A stretch of 47,560 nt of DNA. It comes from CADBRN01 sp050944685. Its GTDB lineage: Bacteria > Bacillota > Clostridia > Lachnospirales > Lachnospiraceae. Within the stretch, counting starts at the first letter, position 1. Each line of letters begins with the position of its first letter. Below are positions 8,465-16,216 of the stretch, piece after piece. The notes beneath the pieces are model-generated. The model saw only the letters and a program-made list of their open reading frames with translations, was not told where the DNA came from and did no database searches. The position numbers and the translations under genes were made by a program. The stretch covers positions 1-47,560 of the forward strand of contig JBMNRP010000021.1 of assembly GCA_050944685.1 (NCBI GenBank), in the 5' to 3' direction.

Positions 8465-9577
8465 TTATATCACTGCCAGATTGCCCGACACCGCGAAGTG
8501 CGGGAGAGAAAAAAACCCGCCGCATCGGTTCCGGACCGCGCGCTTCAGGATCGGGTCGGCGAGGACCAGATCATAGTGACGCTCTTCCAGAAGATTCAGA
8601 AAACCATCTTCATCCGCCAGCCGGACGTCCCTTTCTTCCGAGACTTCCTCCGGAAGCTGGAAGAAAGAGGCATCGTCCACAATCGCGCCGGGCGCCTTCT
8701 CCCGGATTTTCTCCCGCAGAGACGAAGCGTAAACCGCCTGATGAACGATCAGGATCCGAAGCGGGTCCTCCCGCCCGTCCCCGCTCCGGTTTTCGAGGAG
8801 CTTCTTCAGTTCTTCCGGTGTCTCTGCAGAAACGGGATAGCCGGTCTCCGCAGGAATTCCGAACCGCTTCTCAATCTCCCGGGCGGGCGGAAGGCCGGAG
8901 GGAGCGATCACGAAACTCCTTCCGGCGCGCGGAATTTTGGGAATATCCTCAAAATGCTCCCCGCAGAAAATCACTTCCGGATCCCCTTTTCCGGCGCATT
9001 CTTCCCGGATCCGCTGCCGGACTGTCTCCATCGTATCCCCGGGCGCGAGATTCAGCGGCGTACAGCCGAATACCAGAACGATCTCCTTCCCTTTTCCGGA
9101 GCCATCCGCCCGGCTCTCCTTCCGCTCAGATGATTCAGCTTTGCTTCTCCCGATCAGACGGATCACCTCCCGGTAAGCCTTTTCCTCCCCGCGGTCATAC
9201 AGATCCATGCCGTTGGTATCGATCGCAATGGCGGGAATCCCGAACCGCTTCTCCGCGTCGCGTCTCAGTCCCTGAAAATCTGTCCCGATGACGGACGGAA
9301 CCGGCGTCCCGATGAGAGCGAGAAAATTCGCCTGCATTCTGTCCAGCACTTCCCCGGCCTTATCCAGCATCAGCCGGTCTCTTCCGAGAATCGCGTCAAG
9401 ATCGCGCAGCCCCGCGGAAAAAATCGCGCTCTTTTTCGAAAACCAGCGCGGCTCGTCAAATCCGCAGGCATTGCCGGTGCATCCTCCCGCGTCCATTATG
9501 ACGATGAGTCCGCCCGCGTCAAACAGCACCGAAACCGCGCCGGAGATATCCGGCGCCAGAGGGGCCATGTATTTCAT
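8465..9577 (-). CDS. Nitrogenase component 1-like subunit B2 (NifK/NifN-type, divergent)
   Basis: A 370-residue member of the nitrogenase component-1 (oxidoreductase) superfamily. It is clearly paralogous to the 449-residue protein four genes upstream: both have DA(S/G)GC, (H/F)DEPRW, SGLR-x-(V/L)D, a PVPSVIGTDF-type block and a late DPI...LP...A-SG pattern. Cys33, the counterpart of the NifK P-cluster Cys95, is kept. The third P-cluster Cys is replaced in GTPVPSVIGTDF, and no first-position Cys is seen, so a classical P-cluster is excluded. It lacks the roughly 70-residue tail of its paralog. It probably pairs with the next gene upstream (9671-10969). ATG 9577 behind AAAGG is preferred to a TTG 12 bases earlier. 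Substrate unknown. Confidence 0.85.
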   Translation of the reverse strand: MKYMAPLAPDISGAVSVLFDAGGLIVIMDAGGCTGNACGFDEPRWFSKKSAIFSAGLRDLDAILGRDRLMLDKAGEVLDRMQANFLALIGTPVPSVIGTDFQGLRRDAEKRFGIPAIAIDTNGMDLYDRGEEKAYREVIRLIGRSKAESSERKESRADGSGKGKEIVLVFGCTPLNLAPGDTMETVRQRIREECAGKGDPEVIFCGEHFEDIPKIPRAGRSFVIAPSGLPPAREIEKRFGIPAETGYPVSAETPEELKKLLENRSGDGREDPLRILIVHQAVYASSLREKIREKAPGAIVDDASFFQLPEEVSEERDVRLADEDGFLNLLEERHYDLVLADPILKRAVRNRCGGFFSLPHFAVSGNLAVI

Positions 9578-9670
9578 GAGACCTTTCAAAACGACTCTCC
9601 CTTTCTTTTCTTCTGTCCGAAAAATCCCGGCTCTTCCCGCTTTCCGGAGCTTCTGCCCGTCTTTTTTCCT

Positions 9671-10969
9671 TCACTTCCCGTTTCCCTGCAACGCCGTTTC
9701 CATCTCGTCCAGAAATGAGATGAGACCTCTGTACCCGAAGGGCTGGACGTCGCTGGAAAACTGCACCGGAACCGCATCCGGCTCGTACCATTTCGTGTCG
9801 CGGCCGATGGCAGCATCCGCTCCGGCACCGGCATGGTAATGCATCATGGAAGGAGCGGTTCCGAAATAGATCCGCGTATCCGGACTCGCGGCCGCGATCT
9901 CCCTCACAAAGGGAAGATCCATCTTTGTGTAGGAGGCAAATATCTCCGATACGCGGAACCCGTAATGCAGAAGCGACGACGCCAGCTCAAAAGGATTGGC
10001 GTTCATCATCGACCCGAGGGCAAATGTGAGGTCGCCCCTGTGCTTCCCCAGGAACGATTCCAGCCTGTCTTCCGCTTCTTCCCGGTATTCCCGGTCATCG
10101 AGCTTCACGCCGGCTGCCGCCCCGAACAATTCGTACTGCTTCGCTATGCGGTCCGTCCGGTAAAAGCGGGTCATCTCGATATAAGGCATATTCAGACGGT
10201 TCATCAGCTGCTCCGCCGCGTAATCCGCCTCGGGATTCAGAACCAGGTTAAAATTCGCCTCGCCCATCTCAAGATATTCGTCCATCGTCCCGCAGCGGGC
10301 AATTTCACGGATCTTCGTGATGCCGGCGCGGCGAAACATCGGATAAAGCTCCGAGTCGTCGCGAAGCGGAGCGAAATTCCCCAGAAGATTGACCGCATGC
10401 GGATTGACCGGAAGCCTCTTCAGCCGGGAATACAGCGTATCCCGGATCAGCGCCATCGGCGGTTTCGTCCCCTCACGGGTCAGCGCGTACATGTAACAGG
10501 GAATAACATATACGCCGCATTGCTCCTCCGCCTTCCGGCAGATGCCGGCGAGATCGGTCCCCAGCAGCGCATCCACGCAGGTCAGACAGACGAGCACCAC
10601 TTTCGGCCGCTTTTCCGGCACCTCGAGAATCTCCTCGATGGCCTGAGGGATCTTTTTCAGGTGACGGCTCATGACCAGATCGGTCTCGTCCATATTCAGG
10701 TAAAACATGCGGTCCGCGTAGCCCGATTCCCGCGAGAGAATGGTGCTGTTACGCCCGCAGCATCCCGGCGAAACCAGAAGCATCACCGATTCCGGCATGA
10801 CCAGACCCGCGCGCTTTACGCCGAATCCGTTCGCGCCGGGCGAGTTGTAGGATAAGGTCGCAGGCGAGCTGTACACCAGCGACGACGCCGGCATCGCTTC
10901 CTTCGGATATTGATCCGCGCCGCGCCGGGCGGCTTCCCGTGCCGTAATATATCCGGGTCGCATTTCCAT
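9671..10969 (-). CDS. Nitrogenase component 1-like subunit B1 (NifD/NifE-type, divergent)
   Basis: 432 residues, component-1 superfamily. Near residue 33 it has YSSPA, shared with its paralog at 13185-14555, where NifD has its first cluster Cys. SPGCC (Cys70/71) matches the second ligand region, and CLTCVDALLGTDL (Cys128/131) aligns with the third ligand and the IGDD helix. So two of three P-cluster positions remain. No counterpart of the FeMo-cofactor Cys275/His442 pair can be recognised. It lies between the NifH-like gene and subunit B2, and probably forms a heteromer with B2. The gap to the NifH-like gene (98 bases) is the largest in this part and has only a weak GCGGG/CCCGC hairpin. The start is uncertain because its AGGAGA lies 14 bases away. 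Confidence 0.85.
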   Translation of the reverse strand: MEMRPGYITAREAARRGADQYPKEAMPASSLVYSSPATLSYNSPGANGFGVKRAGLVMPESVMLLVSPGCCGRNSTILSRESGYADRMFYLNMDETDLVMSRHLKKIPQAIEEILEVPEKRPKVVLVCLTCVDALLGTDLAGICRKAEEQCGVYVIPCYMYALTREGTKPPMALIRDTLYSRLKRLPVNPHAVNLLGNFAPLRDDSELYPMFRRAGITKIREIARCGTMDEYLEMGEANFNLVLNPEADYAAEQLMNRLNMPYIEMTRFYRTDRIAKQYELFGAAAGVKLDDREYREEAEDRLESFLGKHRGDLTFALGSMMNANPFELASSLLHYGFRVSEIFASYTKMDLPFVREIAAASPDTRIYFGTAPSMMHYHAGAGADAAIGRDTKWYEPDAVPVQFSSDVQPFGYRGLISFLDEMETALQGNGK

Positions 10970-11067
10970 AATTGAAAAAATTTCTCCTGTAAAAATTCCG
11001 GGCGGGCAGAACCCGCAAATCTCCTCAGGGATCCCGCCGTCCGTCCGGTTCCTCTCCCGCCTTCGGA

Positions 11068-11811
11068 TCAGGAAAGCAGCCTCTCCGCCAGCTTCCGGTA
11101 AATCCGGCTGATCGGAAGGTCCGGATCGCCCTCGACGACAGTTTTCCCCATCTCCTCATAGCGATTTATCTCATTGCTGCGCGGGATATCCGCGATGATC
11201 TCCAGATTCCGCTCATCCGCGAAATGCTTCACCTTTTCGTACTCATTCTCGACGTTTCGCCGGTTCAGAATCAGGCCTCCGACGGACGCATAGCCGCGAT
11301 CCGCGAAATTCAGCACCGCGCGGTTGATATTGTCCGCCGCATAGAGCGCCATCTTTTCACCCGAAGTCACAATCAAAACCTCTTCCGCGTAACCCTCGCG
11401 AATCGGGGCCGCAAAACCGCCGCAGACGACATCGCCCAGCACGTCGTAGAGAACGATATCGGGTTTGATCCGGCGGAAGACATCGAGCTCCTCGAGCAGA
11501 TCAAAGGTGGCAATGATGCCGCGCCCGGCGCATCCGAGTCCCGGCGTCGGTCCTCCTGTCTCAATGCAGTAGACGCCGCCGTATCCGGTCACCCCGACGT
11601 GCTCGAAATCCGGCTCCTCGTCGTGCTCTCTGTAGTAATCCATCACCGGCTGCAGCGTCTTTCCCTCCAGCAGATTCATCGTAGAATCCGCCTTCGGATC
11701 GCATCCGATCTGAATGACCTTCTTCCCCATCTGCGCGAACGCCGCGGAGAGATTGCCCGTGGTCGTCGATTTCCCGATCCCGCCTTTGCCATAAATCGCT
11801 ATTTTCTTCAT
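11068..11811 (-). CDS. Nitrogenase iron protein-like reductase (NifH/BchL/CfbC superfamily)
   Basis: A 247-residue ATP-dependent electron donor with every catalytic feature of the NifH family. It has the P-loop GKGGIGKS at 8-15, GCDPKADST at 36-44, GCAGRG with cluster ligand Cys94, and DVLGDVVCGG with ligand Cys130. The two cysteines from each half of a homodimer would hold one [4Fe-4S] cluster. It is shorter than NifH of true nitrogenases (about 275-295) and lacks their C-terminal extension. The start codon overlaps the stop of the component-1 gene before it (ATGA), showing translational coupling. As the only NifH homolog here it probably serves both component-1 pairs. True nitrogen fixation is unlikely given the partner subunits. 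Confidence 0.93.
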   Translation of the reverse strand: MKKIAIYGKGGIGKSTTTGNLSAAFAQMGKKVIQIGCDPKADSTMNLLEGKTLQPVMDYYREHDEEPDFEHVGVTGYGGVYCIETGGPTPGLGCAGRGIIATFDLLEELDVFRRIKPDIVLYDVLGDVVCGGFAAPIREGYAEEVLIVTSGEKMALYAADNINRAVLNFADRGYASVGGLILNRRNVENEYEKVKHFADERNLEIIADIPRSNEINRYEEMGKTVVEGDPDLPISRIYRKLAERLLS

Positions 11812-13157
11812 GCTCCGTCTCTTTTCTTTCCATCCAATCCATGGTTTGCGTCCGATCGGACCACGATCTTGTTCTCTCTCGGATCGGATTCATAAAAACG
11901 TTGAGAATCCAGAATATTCCGGACCGCGTCCGGCCCGGCAAACACCGGAAGCTGCTCCCGGTAATACCGCCCGGAATACGCGTCCTGCGGAAGAAAGATA
12001 AACTTCTCCCGTTCTCCCGGGAGAAGCCTCCCGTATATCGGATCGCAGAGGATCCGGTCCGCCTTCCGGCACGATTCACGGATCTCACTCTCATCCTCCG
12101 TAACCAGAACATCCGGAATCAGATCCTTCGGAGCATCCCGCATCGGGCAGAGAATCCGGACTCTTCCGTCATCTCCCTCCGAGGAGATCGCCTCGCGGAG
12201 AGAAAGTGCCTGTACCGGCTCGCCGATAATCAGAACCTTCTGGTCCGGGCCCGCCAGATGGGCTTTTCCGTCCTCCCGCCCGGTGTCCGCTCCGGAACCC
12301 GTATCCGGGAACGATCGGTTCCCGGATTTGCCGGCCGCGCTCCGGATCCTGCCGATCCACCGGTCCGACGCTTCCTCTCCGACCGGAAATCCGATCACAT
12401 ACGGAATGCCGAACCGGGTCTGCATCCACCTGGCCAGCGGAAAACCGGTCGAGGAAATGACCAGATTCACATCGGCGCAGGAAGAATTTGCGAGCGTATC
12501 GAAGGAATCACCCATCGCCCAGGAAGAGAGCACCTCCATGCCGCTTTCGCGGATCAGCCGCTTCAGCTCCGAGACCGTCCCGGTGACCGAAAAATCGAGC
12601 GGAGTCGCCCCGAGCAGATTCACCCGGACCGTTTCTTCCGAAATCCGGCAGCGATTTCCCGGACCGTTTCTCCCCCGATTCCTCTTCCAGTATTCAGAGG
12701 ACTCCTCCTGGCTTCTCAGAAAACGCCGGCCAAAATCCAGAAAGGCGTCGCCGGCCCCTTTGATGTAGGTGTGGATTCCGTCCGTGCGGAATCCCAGGGT
12801 GGGAATGCCGGTGCGCTCTTCGATCAGTTTCGCCACTGCCCTGAAGTCCGTTCCGATCGCATTCGGAAGCGGGCTTCCGCCGACGGCGATAAAACGCGGG
12901 TGCGTCTCTCCCGCCACCTCGGCAACATCCTCGATCAGTCGCCGGTCGTTGCCGTAGATCGTGTCCACCTCCCGAAGTCCCGAGAGATAGATCATCGCCG
13001 GCACGTCATACCAGCGCGGCTCGTCGTGCGTCGTGTAGGTGGAATTGCAGCCGGACGCGTCGTGCATCACCACCAGGCCGCCCAGCTCATACAGAGCCGA
13101 GCAGATCCCGAATAAATCCACGGCATAGGTTGACAGCACTCTCTGTGCCTGTCTCAT
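11808..13157 (-). CDS. Nitrogenase component 1-like subunit A2 (NifK/NifN-type, divergent)
   Basis: 449 residues, paralog of subunit B2. The N-terminal part holds Cys19, HDASGC with Cys37 (NifK Cys95 counterpart), THDEPRWYD and GGSPLPNAIGTDF, where the third P-cluster Cys is absent. A variable, Arg/Gly-rich linker lies near residue 160. The C-terminal tail after FLPQDAYSG is absent from B2. It follows the A1 gene by 27 bases and overlaps the NifH-like gene, so A1, A2 and H form a tight three-gene unit like an H-D-K set. A strong GGAG site precedes the start. Function beyond ATP-driven reduction or cofactor assembly cannot be assigned. Confidence 0.86.
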   Translation of the reverse strand: MRQAQRVLSTYAVDLFGICSALYELGGLVVMHDASGCNSTYTTHDEPRWYDVPAMIYLSGLREVDTIYGNDRRLIEDVAEVAGETHPRFIAVGGSPLPNAIGTDFRAVAKLIEERTGIPTLGFRTDGIHTYIKGAGDAFLDFGRRFLRSQEESSEYWKRNRGRNGPGNRCRISEETVRVNLLGATPLDFSVTGTVSELKRLIRESGMEVLSSWAMGDSFDTLANSSCADVNLVISSTGFPLARWMQTRFGIPYVIGFPVGEEASDRWIGRIRSAAGKSGNRSFPDTGSGADTGREDGKAHLAGPDQKVLIIGEPVQALSLREAISSEGDDGRVRILCPMRDAPKDLIPDVLVTEDESEIRESCRKADRILCDPIYGRLLPGEREKFIFLPQDAYSGRYYREQLPVFAGPDAVRNILDSQRFYESDPRENKIVVRSDANHGLDGKKRDGA

Positions 13158-13184
13158 TTTTTTCTCCTTCTGAAAAAGCAGGAA

Positions 13185-14555
13185 TCAGCCGACGCAGTCC
13201 AGAGCCTTGATCTGAATCAGCTTCTTTGTATCCTTCGGCTCTTCTGCTGCTTCTTCCATCCGCCTCGCCATCGCACAGACTCCCTCGAACCCGTAGAGTC
13301 CCCCGTTTTCAATGATGTTAACAAACCGGTCTGTCCCGGTGAAATAGGCCGCCTTCTGCCCGACCGCCAGCACCCCGCCCTTTCTCACATCGTCATCGCG
13401 CGGAAGCAGCCGCATCTTGAAGTGCATGGTGGCTCGCAATAGCAGCTCCGGGAAATGTTCCCTCAGATAGTCAAAGTCTTCCCGCTCTTCTTGGCAGAAG
13501 ACATCGCAGTATACCGCGTAGACGCGGATCCCGTGATCCAGAAGAAGCCTCGCAAGCGATAGAGGCCGCGGCGTCGCGGTGTAGTCGATCGCCACCGGCA
13601 TATCCCCGATCGTCTCCTTCAGATGCGAGAGAGCTTTTTCCGCCCTCCTCCGGCAGTCCCGGAAATCCGGAAGCGGCAGATCGAACCGCCCCGCGAGACC
13701 GGTCAGTTCTTCTTCAATCCGGTCAAAGCTCCAGCTGTACGGCGCGTAAACCGCCTCCTGCCCGAGCCGTTTTTCCAGATCCTTCGCGGCATCCAGCGAA
13801 TTTTCATGAAAACAGATATTGGCGGCGGAGCTTCCCATCGCCTTGTACTCCTCGTAGGTGGAGATATCGGCGAAATCGCGGATCGTCCATCCGCCCTCCC
13901 GGAACATCCGCACGATTTCCGACTGCGGATCCGTCGGGAAATAATTGACAATAAAATTGACGGCGCGTTCTCTCCCGCCGCCGGCTCCCTTTCTCTCAGG
14001 AGGACGGACCGCTCGCATGAGCTGTCTCCTTCCGAGCATATCGGGAGTATATTTCCGCTGCAGCGTCGGTGTCATATATCCGTCAATGAAATCAATGTCC
14101 GGAAACCTTTCGCGCAGCGTGCGGTAAACGAAGGCAAGATCCATGTGCAGGAAGTGCTGGATGCAGCTGGTGAAACACTCCACGCATTTCGGCTTCTGCG
14201 GCAGTTCGCGGATAATATCGGTCACCCCGTCAATCATCATCTTTTCCAGATCGCCCTTCAGCACATTGTCATTATTGACCGTGACCATCGAGAACCGGTC
14301 AAAGCCGCCCGGTATCTCCTCGGCGGACAAGACCACTCCGTGCAGACAGCAGCCGCAGCAGACATAGATCTCGTGCATCCCCGGAATCAGCATCGGTGAG
14401 TGGGCAATGGTCCAGCTGCCGCGCGCGGGCGAACTGTACTGGAGTCCGATGTGAAACGGCTTCGGGAACTCCGCCTCCGCGATCCGCACCTCCGCGCCCG
14501 ACGCATCCACACGCGTCACCGGCACAGACGGATGTACTTCCTGTTCAACTACCAT
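13185..14555 (-). CDS. Nitrogenase component 1-like subunit A1 (NifD/NifE-type, divergent)
   Basis: 456 residues, paralog of subunit B1: both have YSSPA near residue 40, a Cys cluster near 66-71 and a Cys-rich helix start near 124-131. The clusters are unusually rich: CCGCC at 66-70 and CVECFTSC at 124-131, where nitrogenase has single ligands. The first P-cluster Cys position is Ser. No FeMo-cofactor ligand pair is recognised. The start lies within the end of hydE (11-base overlap) behind a GGGGGAGG site, so expression is coupled to HydE. With A2 it probably forms the component that receives electrons from the NifH-like protein. Confidence 0.86.
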   Translation of the reverse strand: MVVEQEVHPSVPVTRVDASGAEVRIAEAEFPKPFHIGLQYSSPARGSWTIAHSPMLIPGMHEIYVCCGCCLHGVVLSAEEIPGGFDRFSMVTVNNDNVLKGDLEKMMIDGVTDIIRELPQKPKCVECFTSCIQHFLHMDLAFVYRTLRERFPDIDFIDGYMTPTLQRKYTPDMLGRRQLMRAVRPPERKGAGGGRERAVNFIVNYFPTDPQSEIVRMFREGGWTIRDFADISTYEEYKAMGSSAANICFHENSLDAAKDLEKRLGQEAVYAPYSWSFDRIEEELTGLAGRFDLPLPDFRDCRRRAEKALSHLKETIGDMPVAIDYTATPRPLSLARLLLDHGIRVYAVYCDVFCQEEREDFDYLREHFPELLLRATMHFKMRLLPRDDDVRKGGVLAVGQKAAYFTGTDRFVNIIENGGLYGFEGVCAMARRMEEAAEEPKDTKKLIQIKALDCVG

Positions 14556-15666
14556 TCACAAGCCTCCCCCTTGAAACTTTCCCTTCCTGAACATTCCGGG
14601 GGCTCTCTTCCCCGAACCCCGGGAAATCTCCTCTGGATACGGCCGCACGGTACCCGATCTTCGAAAGACACGTTGCGATGCGGTCTCCTCCGTTATTCCC
14701 GGATGGATCGGCCCCGATTTTCCCGTCATAGAGCAGATAATCTTTTCTGAACACTCCCGGCGAGAGATTCGGCATGATGACATTGGCACCCGCCAGGATG
14801 CCCTTCTCCCGGCCCTCCGGATGAATGGTGCCGAGCGCCGTGGTCGCCGGGAGCAGCACTTCCGGGAAAGTCAGCCGCAGCAGGCTCAGGAAAAACAGCG
14901 TATCCTCAAGCGTTCCCTTTTCCCGGTCCGCAAACGGAGTCGCGTGATGGGGAATAAACGGTCCGATGCCGATCATGTGCGGCTGCAGCTTCTCCATAAA
15001 ACGGAAATCCGCCAGATAACATTCGTCTGTCTGGCCGGGCGACCCGACCATGAAGCCGGCACCCACCTGAAATCCGATCTCTTTTAATTCAAAAAGGCAG
15101 TGCATGCGGTGCTCCATCGAAAGCTCCGCCGGGTGAAGGCGGCGGTAATGCGCCGCGTCCGCCGTTTCGTGTCTTAACAGGTAGCGATCCGCCCCGGCAT
15201 CGTAAAAACGCTGATAGCTCTCTTTCTCCCTCTCACCGATCGACAGGGTGACCGCGCAGTCCGGAAACGTCTCCTTCAGCCTCGAGACAATGCGGCAGAT
15301 GGCGTCGTCGGTGAAAAACGGATCCTCGCCGCCCTGCAGAACAATTGTCCGGTAGCCGGCCGCATACCCCTCTTTCGCACAGGCCAGAATCTGGTCATCC
15401 GTCAGCCGGTATCGGCGCAGTTCGCGGTTGTCTCGGCGGATCCCGCAGTAATAGCAGTTGTTCCGGCACACGTTCGTAAACTCAATCAGTCCCCTCAGAT
15501 AAATGTCGTGTCCGAAAGTCGCTGTCGAGCGCGTCCGGGCGAGGCAGTACAGGTATTCCCGGTCCTCCTCCGAAAGGCCGCGCCTGGAGCCGATCAGAAA
15601 AAGCAGCTCTTCATCCGGAAGCGCTCCCTCCTCATTCAGTTTTGCGATCAAATCCCTCGGACTCAT
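14545..15666 (-). CDS. hydE: Radical SAM protein HydE ([FeFe]-hydrogenase H-cluster maturase family)
   Basis: 373 residues from the ATG behind GGGGAG; a GTG 27 bases upstream is possible. The radical-SAM CX3CX2C motif is in FTNVCRNNCYYCGIRRDN. The HydE-specific blocks TIVLQGGEDP, RYLLRHETA, GAGFMVGSPGQT, GIGPFIPHHATPF and GANVIMPN separate it from PylB and BioB. HydE acts on the HydG-made organoiron complex during assembly of the [2Fe] part of the H-cluster. HydF, HydG and a hydrogenase are not in the window. Its overlap with the component-1 gene suggests that its job here concerns the nitrogenase-like proteins, or that these are regulated along with hydrogenase maturation. Confidence 0.93.
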   Translation of the reverse strand: MSPRDLIAKLNEEGALPDEELLFLIGSRRGLSEEDREYLYCLARTRSTATFGHDIYLRGLIEFTNVCRNNCYYCGIRRDNRELRRYRLTDDQILACAKEGYAAGYRTIVLQGGEDPFFTDDAICRIVSRLKETFPDCAVTLSIGEREKESYQRFYDAGADRYLLRHETADAAHYRRLHPAELSMEHRMHCLFELKEIGFQVGAGFMVGSPGQTDECYLADFRFMEKLQPHMIGIGPFIPHHATPFADREKGTLEDTLFFLSLLRLTFPEVLLPATTALGTIHPEGREKGILAGANVIMPNLSPGVFRKDYLLYDGKIGADPSGNNGGDRIATCLSKIGYRAAVSRGDFPGFGEESPRNVQEGKVSRGRLVNGS

Positions 15667-15720
15667 GGCTCTCCCCGCCAGACGGTTTCTCACCTGCTTC
15701 GCCTTTTTTCCGGATGATTT

Positions 15721-15981
15721 TCACTTCTCCGGAACATTTACGTTGGAATACATTGTCCTTGCGGAAACGCCGGTCAGACGGCCGAGGCTGCCGGTCATGG
15801 CGTTGATCTCGTCCGGCTCCGCTTCTACCGCCACACTGATCAGATTGACATCCGCTTTCCGGTAAGGAATCCCCATGCGTCCGATCACACAGTCCTGGTA
15901 CTTATGCAGTATCGCGTTCATCTGCGCGACGGAATCCGGGTTTTCGACTATGATACTGATCATCGCAATTCGATGTGCCAT
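15721..15981 (-). CDS. TM1266-family putative iron-only hydrogenase system regulator
   Basis: An 86-residue ACT-like/NikR C-terminal-like small protein. It has the family pattern: an N-terminal strand (MISIIVEN), a DxVAQMNAIL helix, then the tail LGRLTGVSARTMYSN. Homologs commonly sit beside hydE/hydF/hydG; the ligand and mechanism are not established. It is the first gene of the run, 54 bases before the hydE ATG. The start MAHRIAM, behind GAGGGA, fits family length. The frame stays open upstream to an ATG at 16065 and would add a CPFCGG-type knuckle, but that stretch is the leader terminator hairpin. Confidence 0.85.
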   Translation of the reverse strand: MAHRIAMISIIVENPDSVAQMNAILHKYQDCVIGRMGIPYRKADVNLISVAVEAEPDEINAMTGSLGRLTGVSARTMYSNVNVPEK

Positions 15982-16176
15982 CTGCTTTCCCTCAAAAAAA
16001 GAGCCTCCTGTCCCTCCGCAAAAAGGGCAGAAAGCTCGTCTTGTCACAATGTCAGAATCCTGCATTCGCCTTCTGCATCAAGACCGCAAAACGGTATTTT
16101 TGCATCAGAAACATCCAGATATTTTGCCGGCACTTTGCGGAAAGAAAATACTCGCCGCTCAGGAGCCGGATACCAG
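15982..16176 (-). promoter_or_regulatory. Structured leader of the nitrogenase-like/hyp operon, candidate riboswitch or attenuator
   Basis: About 190 nt separate the predicted transcription start from the first start codon. The 5' part can fold into a CCGGC/GCCGG helix enclosing GCGG/CCGC. Two TGATGCA repeats follow, flanking a CCGTTTTGCGG element. The leader ends in the terminator described separately. No known riboswitch class was recognised, including molybdenum cofactor, cobalamin, SAM and NiCo types. A signal linked to metal, redox or cofactor state is a reasonable guess only. Confidence 0.5.
15994..16037 (-). terminator. Intrinsic terminator inside the operon leader
   Basis: On the minus strand GAGCTTTCTGCCC pairs with GGGACAGGAGGCTC (one bulged A, some G-U pairs) and is followed at once by seven T. 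It ends a few bases before the ribosome-binding site of the TM1266-family gene, so it can stop transcription of the whole 13-kb run. That placement is typical of riboswitch or attenuation control. Confidence 0.75.
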
Positions 16177-16181
16177 CTCAT

Positions 16182-16210
16182 ATTGTATCATGCGCCGGCA
16201 CGGTAAACAA
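16182..16210 (-). promoter_or_regulatory. Promoter of the TM1266-hydE-nitrogenase-like-hyp run
   Basis: An extended -10, TGA-TACAAT, is preceded 17 bases upstream by TTGTTT. The -35 lies just past the stop codon of the isochorismatase-family gene. The same 14-mer, TCATATTGTATCAT on the plus strand, occurs again before that gene. Confidence 0.55.
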
Positions 16211-16216
16211 GCTCTC

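Noticed and set aside
10970..11067. Terminator between the NifH-like gene and subunit B1
   Set aside because: The GCGGG/CCCGC hairpin is only five bp and the T-run is displaced by about six bases, so it is not a credible stop.
11068..11811. Evidence for true nitrogen fixation
   Set aside because: The NifH-like protein is convincing, but partner subunits lack P-cluster and FeMo-cofactor ligands, and NifB, NifE/NifN and other nif accessory genes are absent here.
8465..14555. Assignment to bacteriochlorophyll (BchNB), F430 (CfbCD) or methylthio-alkane reductase (MarHDK) systems
   Set aside because: No neighbouring tetrapyrrole or sulfur pathway genes are seen. Those systems have one component-1 partner set, and the Cys patterns differ.
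15982..16065. Longer TM1266-family protein with an N-terminal CPFCGG knuckle
   Set aside because: The added stretch coincides with the terminator hairpin, and the family is normally about 80-90 residues; the ATG at 15981 has the better binding site. Kept only as an alternative.
15982..16176. Known riboswitch in the operon leader (molybdenum cofactor, cobalamin, SAM, NiCo)
   Set aside because: None of the conserved core sequences I know for these classes could be found; only the terminator is firm.
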